Position numbers and translations under genes: made by a program. From Roseovarius autotrophicus (GTDB taxonomy: Bacteria; Pseudomonadota; Alphaproteobacteria; Rhodobacterales; Rhodobacteraceae): a DNA stretch of 64,000 nucleotides. Below are positions 9,279 to 17,867 of this stretch, piece by piece. Where the stretch lies: NCBI RefSeq assembly GCF_018069895.1, contig NZ_JAGQDH010000007.1, positions 62,001 to 126,000 of the forward strand. Reading direction: 5' to 3'. Each line of letters begins with the position of its first letter. The first letter of the stretch is position 1. The notes beneath the pieces are model-generated. The model searched no databases and was not told the DNA's origin. It was given only the letters and a program-made list of their open reading frames with translations.

Positions 9279-10271
9279 TTACCCGAACCGAGCGCGCCAG
9301 GCGGGCACCGTGTCCCCCGCCATGGGTCGGGCCGCGTAAACGGCGCGCGCCACCGCGCGCGCCATCACGCAGGCCGCCGCATGGCCAAGCACCACCTGTT
9401 CGGCCAGGTCCGGCGCGGGGCGCGTGCCCGTGGCGGCGACGAATATCGCGTCGCCATCCATCAGCGTATGGGACGGCACCAGTGCCCGCGCCAGACCATC
9501 ATGCGCGGCCACGGCAAGCCGCGTGCAATGCGCTTGTGTCAGTGTGGCATCTGTCGCCACGATCCCGATGGTGGTGTTGCCATGCTGCGCAAGCTTGGTC
9601 GGCGCGGCCATCGGGTCGGGAAAGGCGCGCGGCACACCCAGCCCGCCGAACTCGTCCCCGATCTCGAAAGGTGCGGCCCAGAACTGCGGCCCCTGCCCCA
9701 CCGTGGCCGAGCCGAGCGCGTTCACCGCCACCAGCGCCCCCACCGTCACCCCCGAGGGCAGGACAGCAGAGGCCGAGCCGAGCCCGCCCTTGAGCGTCGC
9801 GGTCGTGGCCCCTGTGCCCGCGCCTGCCGTACCGATCTCGAACATTTCGCCGGCCACTTCGAGCGCGGCGCGCCCGAGCGCCTTGTAGGGGTTCTCGGTC
9901 CAACCATGATCGCCGCCGTTGAGCAGATCGAACAGGATCGCGCCGGGCACGATCGGCACCCGTGCCGCCCCCACGGCAAATCCCCGTCCCATGGCGCGCA
10001 AACCGTCCGCCACGCCCGAGGCCGCATCGAGACCGAAGGCCGAGCCGCCCGAGAGCACCAGCGCATCCACCTCCTGCACCGCGCGGTCGGGCACAAGAAG
10101 ATCGGTCTCGCGCGTGCCCGGCGCGCCGCCCATCACATGCACCCCCGCCACAAGCGGCCGCTCGCCCAGCAGCACGGTCACACCCGAGCGCAGCGCATGA
10201 TCCTCGGCCTGCCCTACGCGCAGTCCGGCGACATCGGTGATCAGGTTGCATGGCCCGGTGCGCGTCGCCAT
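9279..10271 (-). CDS. P1 family peptidase (DmpA/L-aminopeptidase-D-esterase, S58)
   Basis: A 330-residue Ntn-type hydrolase homologous to DmpA-like aminopeptidases, which mature by self-cleavage. Characteristic segments are NLITDVAGLRVGQAED near the N-terminus, DALVLSGGSAFGLDAASGV and the glycine/threonine-rich AGAGTGATTATLKGG. The ATG at 10271 begins the conserved region; the frame extends upstream into the preceding gene. Substrates are usually short peptides or beta-peptides and cannot be assigned. It starts 17 bp after the saccharopine-type gene and is probably in the same operon. Confidence 0.9.
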   Translation of the reverse strand: MATRTGPCNLITDVAGLRVGQAEDHALRSGVTVLLGERPLVAGVHVMGGAPGTRETDLLVPDRAVQEVDALVLSGGSAFGLDAASGVADGLRAMGRGFAVGAARVPIVPGAILFDLLNGGDHGWTENPYKALGRAALEVAGEMFEIGTAGAGTGATTATLKGGLGSASAVLPSGVTVGALVAVNALGSATVGQGPQFWAAPFEIGDEFGGLGVPRAFPDPMAAPTKLAQHGNTTIGIVATDATLTQAHCTRLAVAAHDGLARALVPSHTLMDGDAIFVAATGTRPAPDLAEQVVLGHAAACVMARAVARAVYAARPMAGDTVPAWRARFG

Positions 10272-10288
10272 GGCTGCTCCCTTGCGGT

Positions 10289-11428
10289 TCAGAGGTGATC
10301 GACCACTTGCAGATGCTGCGCCAGGCGGTCCACCTCGGCCAGATAGCACGCCACCAGCCTCGGATCATGCGGCGCGGCACTCACCCCCGCCGGGATCTCG
10401 CGCGCCAGCACCGAGCAGACCGCCAGCGACACCGGCACCGATACCAGCCGCGCCATCGCCGTGCCGCGCGCATCGCCCCAGGCATCCATGACATAGCTCT
10501 TGTGCCAGACGGTCTTGCCGCCACGCACGGCCTTCAGATCCACGCAGAGCACGACACGATCCGGCTCGCCCTCGGCATAGGCGTTCTCCTGCCAGAACTG
10601 TTCCGACATCTCTCGCAGCCGCGCTTCGCCCGCCTCGCCCTCCAGCGTCTCGATCTCGGCAAAGACGTCGCGCCATGCCTCGGACCAGCCATTCAGGCGC
10701 AGCGTGCCGCGCACGAAATCGCGGATATTCCAGTCGGGATCAAAGCGATACTCGGCGATGAAGGGCAGAGAATCACGGTTGGGATAAACCTCGAAGCTTT
10801 CGGGCGCTGGCAGAGGCGCGTCATAACGCGTGATCGCGTCCCAGGGTCGCGCCACCTTGAGTTCCGTGAAATCGCGGATCGAGCGCGAAGGCGAGCGCAG
10901 CGCCTTCAAGACGCCAAGAGGGGACCAGCTGAACTTGTAGCGGAACGGGTTGGGATGTTTCGGCACACCGCCGCAATAGGACAGGAAGGACAGTTCGTTG
11001 GCCGAATCACAGGCCCCCGAGGCGCGATAGTCGGCCACCAGATGATGCGCCATCAGATGATCTATGCCGGGATCAAGCCCGATCTCGTTGACAAGGCGCA
11101 GCCCCGCCGCGCGCGCCGCCCCGTCAAGTGCGCGCATCTCGGGCGAGATATAGGAGGACGACACGAAATGTGCCCCCCCCTCAAGACAGAGCGTGGCCAG
11201 CGGCACATGCCAGTCCACTGGCAGCATCGACACCACCACATCTCCGGGCACCAGCGCCGCGCCGAGCGTGTCCATGTCAAAGCCGCGAATATCACCGGTC
11301 AGATCGCCCACCGCCACGCGCGCCTTCTCGGTCGAACGGTTCCAGACCGTGACCGGATACCCCGCCTCGATCAGCCGCCTGAGGCCCGGAATCGCCGAAA
11401 GCCCGGTGCCGCACCAATGGATCGTCAT
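10289..11428 (-). CDS. Saccharopine dehydrogenase-like oxidoreductase (glutamate-forming, LYS9-like)
   Basis: A 379-residue protein with an N-terminal Rossmann fold (MTIHWCGTGLSAIPGLRRLI, then VTVWNRSTEKA) and the saccharopine-dehydrogenase C-terminal segment (NEIGLDPGIDHLMAHHL). By family, it would oxidise saccharopine to glutamate and alpha-aminoadipate semialdehyde. Its start overlaps the stop of the LYS1-like gene by 4 nt, so the two are coupled and would together form the lysine-to-aminoadipate-semialdehyde route. Substrate is inferred, since this superfamily also contains homospermidine synthase and carboxynorspermidine dehydrogenase. Confidence 0.82.
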   Translation of the reverse strand: MTIHWCGTGLSAIPGLRRLIEAGYPVTVWNRSTEKARVAVGDLTGDIRGFDMDTLGAALVPGDVVVSMLPVDWHVPLATLCLEGGAHFVSSSYISPEMRALDGAARAAGLRLVNEIGLDPGIDHLMAHHLVADYRASGACDSANELSFLSYCGGVPKHPNPFRYKFSWSPLGVLKALRSPSRSIRDFTELKVARPWDAITRYDAPLPAPESFEVYPNRDSLPFIAEYRFDPDWNIRDFVRGTLRLNGWSEAWRDVFAEIETLEGEAGEARLREMSEQFWQENAYAEGEPDRVVLCVDLKAVRGGKTVWHKSYVMDAWGDARGTAMARLVSVPVSLAVCSVLAREIPAGVSAAPHDPRLVACYLAEVDRLAQHLQVVDHL

Positions 11429-12483
11429 GCCGGTATCTCCTTCATATTTGCGTCGAACACCGCCCGCGCCCGGCCCCAGACCCCTGCGCCGATACCGTCC
11501 AGCGCCATCAGAGACGGCAGCAGTTGGGCCGCAAAATCCTCTGATGATTCGCGCGGCAAGAGCGAGGGCAGGTTGTCGATCGCCATGACATCGAGCGGCG
11601 GGGTCTCATGGACCCGCAGCACTGGTGCGGCCCATGTGGTTGCGCGCGCATAGACCGGCACCGGGTTGTAATCGCTGTCGGGATCGCAGGCCACGTCGCC
11701 GATCACGGTCAATTGGCGGGGCGCGCCGAGCGCCGATTTCGGGACGAAGACCGGCGTGCCGGGGCGGGCGAAGATGCAGTTGAGGAATATCTCGTGATCG
11801 AGGATTTCGGGAAACGGTCCGCCATGGGCGGTTTCGGCCATGTCCCATCTGGTCACGTGCAGCCCCATCGCCTCGCACAGATCGCCCGCGCCGGTGCCGA
11901 CACGGCCAAGCGCGCCGATGACCATGGCCGAGGGCCGCGCGGCGAGAGGATCGAGACGCGCCGCAAGATCGCCCAGAAGCGCATCGCGCCCGGCATAGGT
12001 GGCCACCGCCGGACATATCCCGCCATCCGCCTGCGCCGCCCAGGCCATCAGCGACACCGCCGCCCCGGCATAGCCTGCCCAATAGCCGAAGGCCGCGACG
12101 CGGCGACCGTCCTCATCCACCAGATACTCCAGATCGTAAAGCGCCCCGCCCCCCGCACGGAACCGCTCCAGCAGACGCCGGCCCGCGTGCTGCCCCTTGA
12201 AGGCATGGCCGAACATGATGTGGCGATGCGGCAGGGGCGTGCCGTCCTCGGGCAACTCCTTGAGGCCAAAGATGATCGCGTCCGCCGGGGCCTCGGGCCA
12301 CGCGCCCTCGGGCGCGATTGCGCATCCCGCCGCACGGTAGCCGTCAATCGCAATGGCGCGCGCCGCGCTCTCCTCCACCGTCACGGCAAAGCCCCGCGCG
12401 ATCAGCGCCGCCGCGCCCTCTGGCGTGATGCCCACCCGTTCCTCGTTCGCGCGCTGCTCGGCGCGCACCCAGAGATGTGTCAT
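11425..12483 (-). CDS. Saccharopine dehydrogenase-like (L-lysine-forming, LYS1-like)
   Basis: A 352-residue relative of the alanine dehydrogenase/PNT fold saccharopine dehydrogenases. The N-terminus MTHLWVRAEQRANEERVGIT carries the ERR-GIT-like signature, and MFGHAFKGQ, GALYDLEYLVDEDGRRVAAF and the nucleotide loop VIGALGRVGTGAGD follow. In catabolic direction it would condense lysine and 2-oxoglutarate to saccharopine. The LYS9-like partner is directly downstream with a 4-nt overlap, and a GST gene ends 10 bp upstream. Confidence 0.87.
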   Translation of the reverse strand: MTHLWVRAEQRANEERVGITPEGAAALIARGFAVTVEESAARAIAIDGYRAAGCAIAPEGAWPEAPADAIIFGLKELPEDGTPLPHRHIMFGHAFKGQHAGRRLLERFRAGGGALYDLEYLVDEDGRRVAAFGYWAGYAGAAVSLMAWAAQADGGICPAVATYAGRDALLGDLAARLDPLAARPSAMVIGALGRVGTGAGDLCEAMGLHVTRWDMAETAHGGPFPEILDHEIFLNCIFARPGTPVFVPKSALGAPRQLTVIGDVACDPDSDYNPVPVYARATTWAAPVLRVHETPPLDVMAIDNLPSLLPRESSEDFAAQLLPSLMALDGIGAGVWGRARAVFDANMKEIPA

Positions 12484-12493
12484 TCGTGCCCCC

Positions 12494-13108
12494 TCAGATC
12501 ATGCCGTCGGCCACGACCCGCGCCACCGAGGCGCGCGCCGCCATCGCCTCGCGGAAGGCCCGGATCTTGGGGAATAGCCCAAGATCCACCCCGTCGCCCT
12601 CCAGCCAGCTTGCCGCCACAAAAAGATAGGGATCGGCCAGCGAGAGCGCCCCGCCCATCACAAACGGCCCGCGCAGCATATGGGTTTCGACGAACTGCGC
12701 GCTTTCGGTCATGGTGCGCACCGCCTTGGCCTTCATGTCAGCGATGGAGCTGTCTTCGTCGGCCCATCGCAGCCCGCGCGCGCGATGCGCGTGGTTCACA
12801 TGCATGGTGGAGGCGAGGTAATACATCGCCGCGCGCATCTGCGCGGCCTCATACGGATCCTCGGGCCGCAACCGCGCCTGCGGGGCGAGATCGGCGATAT
12901 AATCCATAATCGCCCCCGTCTCGGTCAGGATACCGTGGTCTGTCACCAAAGCGGGCACCCGTCCCTTTGGGTTGATCGCGTGATAGTCGGGGCGCGTCTG
13001 ATCACCGGCCTTGAAGTCGAGCCGCACCGCCTCGAACCCCAGCCCCGCCTCATGCAGCGCGATGGCCACGGCCACGGCGATGGTGCCACGGGCGTAATAG
13101 AGTTGCAT
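12494..13108 (-). CDS. Glutathione S-transferase family protein
   Basis: A 204-residue cytosolic GST-fold protein: an N-terminal thioredoxin-like domain (MQLYYARGTIAVAVAIALHE; NPKGRVPALVTDHGILTETG, with the cis-Pro and glutathione-binding Glu-Thr) and a helical C-terminal domain. No specific substrate can be named. It lies between the histidine phosphatase gene (12 bp) and the LYS1-like gene (10 bp), on the same strand, so it belongs to that leftward operon. Confidence 0.93.
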   Translation of the reverse strand: MQLYYARGTIAVAVAIALHEAGLGFEAVRLDFKAGDQTRPDYHAINPKGRVPALVTDHGILTETGAIMDYIADLAPQARLRPEDPYEAAQMRAAMYYLASTMHVNHAHRARGLRWADEDSSIADMKAKAVRTMTESAQFVETHMLRGPFVMGGALSLADPYLFVAASWLEGDGVDLGLFPKIRAFREAMAARASVARVVADGMI

Positions 13109-13120
13109 CCCCGTATCCTC

Positions 13121-13771
13121 CTAGATGAATGTGCGCGCATGCGCGCGCTCGGGCGTGTCAAGATGCGGCGTGGTGTTGAACGCGCCTACCATCAGCATCT
13201 CGTGCACATGATGCACCCGGTGCAGCGAACTGTTCATCACCTGAAGCATCACCTTCGAAAGCCCCGGAATCCCCAGATGCAGCGCGTGCCGCATCACCAT
13301 GCCTATCACGCCGCCCGATGTCACCACCAGAACCCGACCCCCTGCCCCGTTCAGATCGTCGATGACCGAGGCGACCCGCGCGGTGAAGGCGTCGAACGTC
13401 TCGGGCAGGCCGCTCAACCCGCCCTCGGCCCAATGGGTGATGACCTGCGGCAGATAGCGGGCGAACTCGGTGGCATCCTTGGGCGCGGGGATGCCGTGTT
13501 GCGCCTCGACGGCCTGCGCCAACGCGAAATAGCTCAACTCGTCAAGCCGCGCGTCACTCTCGTAACCCGCATAACCCATGGCCTCGGCCGTTCCCTTCTG
13601 GCGATTGAGCGTGCCGGTGACGACGTGTTCGAAATGCGGGTTGGTGGCGCGCAGATGCGCGCCCAGCCATTCGGCCTGCTGCACGCCAAGCGCCGAGAGC
13701 CGGTCATAGCCCGCCTCGTCGGAGGCGTGGCTGTTGGCCTGCCCGTGCCGCACCAGAATGATCTCGGTCAT
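13121..13771 (-). CDS. Histidine phosphatase (phosphoglycerate mutase-like) family protein
   Basis: A 216-residue protein starting MTEIILVRHGQANSHASDEA, with the RHG catalytic motif at residues 8-10 and a later histidine in VLVVTSGGVIGMVMRHALHL. The family covers phosphatases and mutases acting through a phosphohistidine; the substrate is unknown. The ATG at 13771 has a GGAGG site four bases upstream, so the longer frame was rejected. It is the first gene of the GST/saccharopine-type run. Confidence 0.92.
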   Translation of the reverse strand: MTEIILVRHGQANSHASDEAGYDRLSALGVQQAEWLGAHLRATNPHFEHVVTGTLNRQKGTAEAMGYAGYESDARLDELSYFALAQAVEAQHGIPAPKDATEFARYLPQVITHWAEGGLSGLPETFDAFTARVASVIDDLNGAGGRVLVVTSGGVIGMVMRHALHLGIPGLSKVMLQVMNSSLHRVHHVHEMLMVGAFNTTPHLDTPERAHARTFI

Positions 13772-13868
13772 TTCGCCTCCTTGCCTGTCGGACCGGAGGT
13801 TAGCGCCAGAGCGGCGCGGGGGAAAGCCGTCGCGCACGTCATTTCACCACGATTTCGCCGAAGAAGAC

Positions 13869-13944
13869 TGGTGCCGCGTGAGGGGATCGAACCCCCGACC
13901 TTCGCTTTACAAGAGCGCTGCTCTACCAGCTGAGCTAACGCGGC
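13869..13944 (-). tRNA. tRNA-Thr (anticodon UGU)
   Basis: Reading the minus strand, a 76-nt cloverleaf with a 7-bp acceptor stem GCCGCGT/ACGCGGC, D-arm TTAGCTCAGCTGGTAGAGCA, anticodon loop CTTGTAA (anticodon TGT), T-arm GGGGGTTCGATCCCC and an encoded CCA end. It decodes ACA/ACG threonine codons. Confidence 0.97.
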
Positions 13945-14075
13945 ATGATCATGTCACGCTGATTACCGCCATTCCCGCGCGCGGGCAAGCAGGGGCGTCC
14001 AACCGATTGATGTTTTCCTTGGCCGAAATCGTCTTATAGTGGCACGTCATCACCCGGCAGAGGCGAAACAGAGGT

Positions 14076-14951
14076 ATGCAGATCGTCATCCACGCAGGCG
14101 CGCACAAGACCGATGAGGACAGGCTTGTCACCTGTCTGCGCGACAATTTCGGCACCCTTCGGCAGCGTGGCACCCATGTGCCCCATCCGGAAAGCTATCG
14201 CCGCCCTATCCGCGACCTGTTCCAGACCGCGCAGGCCAATGCCCTGCCCGCGGATGCGCGCCTCTCTGTGCTTGGCGCGGCAGGGGCGGAAGAGGGAACC
14301 GCGCGGCTCGTGCTGTCCAATCAGGGTTTCTTCGGCACGCCCAAGATGACCGTTGGCAGCGGCCGCTTCTATGCCGCCGCCGAAATGCGGCTGGCGCAGT
14401 TCCGTCAGATGTTCGCGGATGACGAGATCGAGCTTTTCCTCGCGCTGCGCAATCCGGCCACCTTTCTGCCGGCGCTGGTGCCCGATACGCCTTTTACCAG
14501 CGTGGGCGACCTGCTGCGCGGGGACGATCCCGCCGCGCTGCGCTGGTCCGAGACCGTTGCGCGCCTGCGCACAGCCTTTCCCGAGATGACGCTGACCGTC
14601 TGGTGCAACGAGGATACGCCGTTGATCTGGGGGCAGATCCTTCGAGACATGGCAGGCGTGGACGCCACCGTGCCGCTGGAGGGGGAGTTCGCGCTTCTTC
14701 CCGAGATCATGACTCCGCCGGGCCTCAAGCGATTCGAAACCTATATCGAAGGCCGCCCCGGCCTGACCGAGGCGCAGAAACGCCGCGTGGTGGCGGCGTT
14801 TCTGGACAAGTTCGCCGATGAGGCGGCGATCGAGGAAGAACTGGACGTGCCCGGCTGGGATGCCGAACTCGTCGATCATCTCACCGCGCTCTACGATGCC
14901 GATGTCGAGGTCATCGCCGCCATGGACGGCGTGACCCTCATCACGCCGTAA
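14076..14951 (+). CDS. Conserved hypothetical protein, possible sulfotransferase-like P-loop fold
   Basis: A 291-residue protein I cannot assign firmly. It starts MQIVIHAGAHKTDEDRLVTC: a beta-strand followed by HAGAHKT, which resembles the PAPS-binding loop of sulfotransferase-like proteins, and contains ELFLALRNPATFLPALV, reminiscent of the R-x-P segment that binds the 3'-phosphate. It has no signal peptide or membrane segment, and is acidic near the C-terminus. It stands alone between tRNA-Thr and the opposing helicase gene. A role in modifying surface sugars is only a guess. Confidence 0.7.
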   Translation: MQIVIHAGAHKTDEDRLVTCLRDNFGTLRQRGTHVPHPESYRRPIRDLFQTAQANALPADARLSVLGAAGAEEGTARLVLSNQGFFGTPKMTVGSGRFYAAAEMRLAQFRQMFADDEIELFLALRNPATFLPALVPDTPFTSVGDLLRGDDPAALRWSETVARLRTAFPEMTLTVWCNEDTPLIWGQILRDMAGVDATVPLEGEFALLPEIMTPPGLKRFETYIEGRPGLTEAQKRRVVAAFLDKFADEAAIEEELDVPGWDAELVDHLTALYDADVEVIAAMDGVTLITP

Positions 14952-14956
14952 AGGCG

Positions 14957-14974
14957 GCAGGGGCCACCCTGCCT
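14957..14974. terminator. Hairpin between convergent genes
   Basis: Inverted repeat GGCAGG/CCTGCC with a 6-nt loop directly between the stop of the 14076 gene and the stop of the opposing helicase gene. It is short, GC-rich and lacks a U-tract; it is a plausible bidirectional terminator. Confidence 0.4.
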
Positions 14975-17837
14975 ACCCCTTCGTTTTCAGGCCCATCAGC
15001 GCCGCCGCGAAGGGATTGTCGGGGTCGATGCGGTCTTTTTTCTCAGGGCGCGCAGAGAAGGTCTTGGGGCGGTCCTCGCGGGGTTCGCGCGGCTTGCCCT
15101 TGCCGGGTTTTCCGCCCTTGGGCCGATCACCGCGCTTGCCCGGTTTGGCACGTTCACCACGTTCGCCGCGCTCGGCCTGCGCGGGGCGGTCGGGGCGGCC
15201 ACGGCCACGCGGAGCCCAGGTAAAGGTGTAGAAGACCTCGACCTCGGGCGCGGCCATCGCGGGCGTCTCGCCGGGGGCGTCTGCCTCGGGGGTCTCGGCA
15301 ATCTCGGGCGCAACCTCCACCTCGGGCTGGGCTGCCACCGCCGGCGCGGGCGCGACCTCGTCTGGGATAGCCTCGGCCTGCGTCTCGGGGTTCTGGGATG
15401 CGGGCTCTGTCGCTGTGGTGTCGGCGGCGGCGGCCTCGGCCACGGTCTGGTCCACAGGTTTGACCTTTTCACGCTCGCCACGCTCGGCGCGGTAGCCCAG
15501 CCCCTGCATCAGCCCGGCGAATTGCTCCAGCGTCATGCCGGTGATCGAGAGCATGTCGGGCGTGGCCTCGAAGCCCCCCCGCGTATCGGCGCCGCGCAGC
15601 AGATCCGCCAGCCGCTCCAGCATGTCGATGCGAATCGCCCGCTCGCCCGCCGCGCGATAGCCCGCCATGGTGAAATACCCCCTCGGCGCGCCCGTCTGTG
15701 CCGGCACGGTCACAAGGCCCGGCGGCGGGGCTTCGGGAAATTCGGCAAGGCCAGTGCTGAGCGACCACAGCACCAGCCGCAGCCGGGTCGGCGCGGGCTT
15801 GAGCAGGAGCGGCAGGAACACCGTGAACTGACCGAAGCGCACACCATGCTTGCGCAAAAGCCCGCGTGCCTCCTGATCAAGCGCCTTGACCTCCTCGGCC
15901 ACCTCGCCGCGCGGGATGATCCCCATCGCCTCGACCAGCCGGAAGCCGAAGCCGCGCGCCATCCCGGTCAGCGTCTCGTCGCGGGCAATCGCGGTCAGCG
16001 GCTCGAACAGCGTCGCCACCTTGCGGTCGATGAAATGTTGCAACCGGCGCTGCACCTTGGCGGCCACATCCGGCCCGGCCTCATCATCGACAAAGGCCAC
16101 GGCCTGCGGTTTCATCGGGTCCGCCCCGGCGACAAGTTTGCCAACTGCGTCGGTGCCCCACATGAGGCCGCCCTGTTCGGTAAAGTCGATCTCGGTGTCG
16201 GGCGCGTTGTAGAAGCGGTCCGCCTTGAGGTGGAAATGGGGCGCAAGGGCGGCAAGGCTTGCCTGCTCCAGCGTGCGCGCCTCCTGCCCGGCGGCGGCCT
16301 TGTCGCGGATAAAGCGGAACCCTTCGAGACGGCCCACGAATTCGCCCTCGACGCTGACGGCGCCCTGATCGTTCACTTCGGCCACCATGGCCTCCTTCTG
16401 CTTGAGCCGGCGCATGAGCACGGATGTGCGCCGGTCCACAAATCTCTGGGTCAGCGCCCCATGCAGCGCGTCCGACAGACGATCTTCTACAGCGCGCGTC
16501 GCCTCACGCCAATGGGTTTCGTCATCGACCCACCCCTTGCGCTGCGCGACATAGGTCCAGGTGCGGATATGGGCGAGGCGTTTCGAGAGCGTATCAATGT
16601 CGCCGTCGGTGCGGTCGATACGGTTGATCTGCGCGGCCAGCCAGTCGTCTGGCACGCGCCCCAACTCGTGCAGGTCGCAGAAGATGCGCTCCAGCAGGCT
16701 GGCATGTTCGGCGGCGCTGATGCCACGGAAATCGGGGATGCGGCAGACATCCCAGAGCAGCCGCACGGCGGGCGCATCGGAGACACGCGCACGCACATCG
16801 GCCACCTCGGCAAGCGTCTTGAGCGCGCCGAGATCATCCGCCTCGCGGGCGCGCGCCAGCAACTCATGCTCGGGCCGCGCCTCGAGAGAGGCGATAAGCG
16901 CCGCGGTCGAGCCGAAGGCAAGCCGCGCGTTGCGCCATTCGAGGCGGCGCACCGGGGCGAAGCGGTGATCGGTGATCGCCAGCGCCAGTTCCGGTTCCAG
17001 ATCGGGGGCCTCGCCGGTGACGCCGAATGTGCCATCGCGCATCCCGCGTCCAGCCCGCCCGGCGATCTGGCCCAGTTCGTGCGGAAAGAGCGGGCGCATC
17101 CGCCGCCCGTCGAACTTGGTCAGCGACGAAAACGCCACATGGTCGATATCGAGGTTGAGCCCCATGCCAATGGCATCAGTGGCCACCAGATAATCCACAT
17201 CGCCGTTCTGATAGAGCGCCACCTGCGCGTTGCGCGTGCGGGGGCTGAGTGCGCCCATCACCACCGCAGCCCCCCCCTTCTGCCGCCGGATCAACTCGGC
17301 GATGGCATAGACGTTTTCGACCGAGAACCCGACGATGGCGCTGCGCGCGGGCATCCGCGAGATCTTGCGCGGGCCGCTATAGGCAAGCTGCGACATGCGC
17401 TCGCGGCCCAGAAACTCCACCCCCGGCACCAGCGCGGCGATGGTCGGGCGCATGGTATGGCTACCCAGAAACTGCGTTTCGCGTGTCCCGCGCATCCGAA
17501 GCAGGCGGTCGGTGAAGACATGGCCGCGCTCAGGATCGGCGCAAAGCTGGATCTCGTCGATGGCCACGAAATCCGCGCCCATCCCCTCGGGCATGGCCTC
17601 GACGGTGCAGACCCAGTATTGCGCGCGCGGCGGCACGATGCGCTCCTCGCCGGTGACAAGCGCCACCACCGAGGGGCCGCGCGCGGCGACGATCTTGTCA
17701 TAGACCTCGCGCGCCAGAAGGCGCAGCGGCAGGCCGATGATCCCGGTGCGGTAGCCCAGCATCCGCTCGATGGCGTAATGGGTCTTGCCGGTATTGGTCG
17801 GGCCCAGAACCGCAAGGGTTCTCGACTGCTCGGACAT
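14973..17837 (-). CDS. SUV3-like DEAD/DEAH RNA helicase with long low-complexity C-terminal tail
   Basis: A 954-residue superfamily 2 helicase resembling mitochondrial SUV3. The N-terminus has Walker A GPTNTGKT (residues 12-19), Walker B DEIQ (ADFVAIDEIQLC), SHTMRPTI and the motif VI QIAGRAGRGMRDG. A central region of ~400 residues is helical and family-specific. From about residue 780 the sequence becomes Ala/Glu/Pro-rich and ends in a Gly/Arg/Lys-rich tract (RGRGRPDRPAQAERGERGER) likely to bind RNA. SUV3 works with exoribonucleases in RNA turnover; that role is inferred here. It is a monocistronic gene with the TPR gene upstream-opposite end at 17868. Confidence 0.9.
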   Translation of the reverse strand: MSEQSRTLAVLGPTNTGKTHYAIERMLGYRTGIIGLPLRLLAREVYDKIVAARGPSVVALVTGEERIVPPRAQYWVCTVEAMPEGMGADFVAIDEIQLCADPERGHVFTDRLLRMRGTRETQFLGSHTMRPTIAALVPGVEFLGRERMSQLAYSGPRKISRMPARSAIVGFSVENVYAIAELIRRQKGGAAVVMGALSPRTRNAQVALYQNGDVDYLVATDAIGMGLNLDIDHVAFSSLTKFDGRRMRPLFPHELGQIAGRAGRGMRDGTFGVTGEAPDLEPELALAITDHRFAPVRRLEWRNARLAFGSTAALIASLEARPEHELLARAREADDLGALKTLAEVADVRARVSDAPAVRLLWDVCRIPDFRGISAAEHASLLERIFCDLHELGRVPDDWLAAQINRIDRTDGDIDTLSKRLAHIRTWTYVAQRKGWVDDETHWREATRAVEDRLSDALHGALTQRFVDRRTSVLMRRLKQKEAMVAEVNDQGAVSVEGEFVGRLEGFRFIRDKAAAGQEARTLEQASLAALAPHFHLKADRFYNAPDTEIDFTEQGGLMWGTDAVGKLVAGADPMKPQAVAFVDDEAGPDVAAKVQRRLQHFIDRKVATLFEPLTAIARDETLTGMARGFGFRLVEAMGIIPRGEVAEEVKALDQEARGLLRKHGVRFGQFTVFLPLLLKPAPTRLRLVLWSLSTGLAEFPEAPPPGLVTVPAQTGAPRGYFTMAGYRAAGERAIRIDMLERLADLLRGADTRGGFEATPDMLSITGMTLEQFAGLMQGLGYRAERGEREKVKPVDQTVAEAAAADTTATEPASQNPETQAEAIPDEVAPAPAVAAQPEVEVAPEIAETPEADAPGETPAMAAPEVEVFYTFTWAPRGRGRPDRPAQAERGERGERAKPGKRGDRPKGGKPGKGKPREPREDRPKTFSARPEKKDRIDPDNPFAAALMGLKTKG

Positions 17838-17867
17838 CCGCCCCGTTCCTTTCGCCTGTGGCCCTGA

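Noticed and set aside
15522-17867. 781-codon plus-strand frame opposite the helicase gene
   Set aside because: Antisense shadow rich in His/Arg/Gly, with no ribosome site and no recognisable domain.
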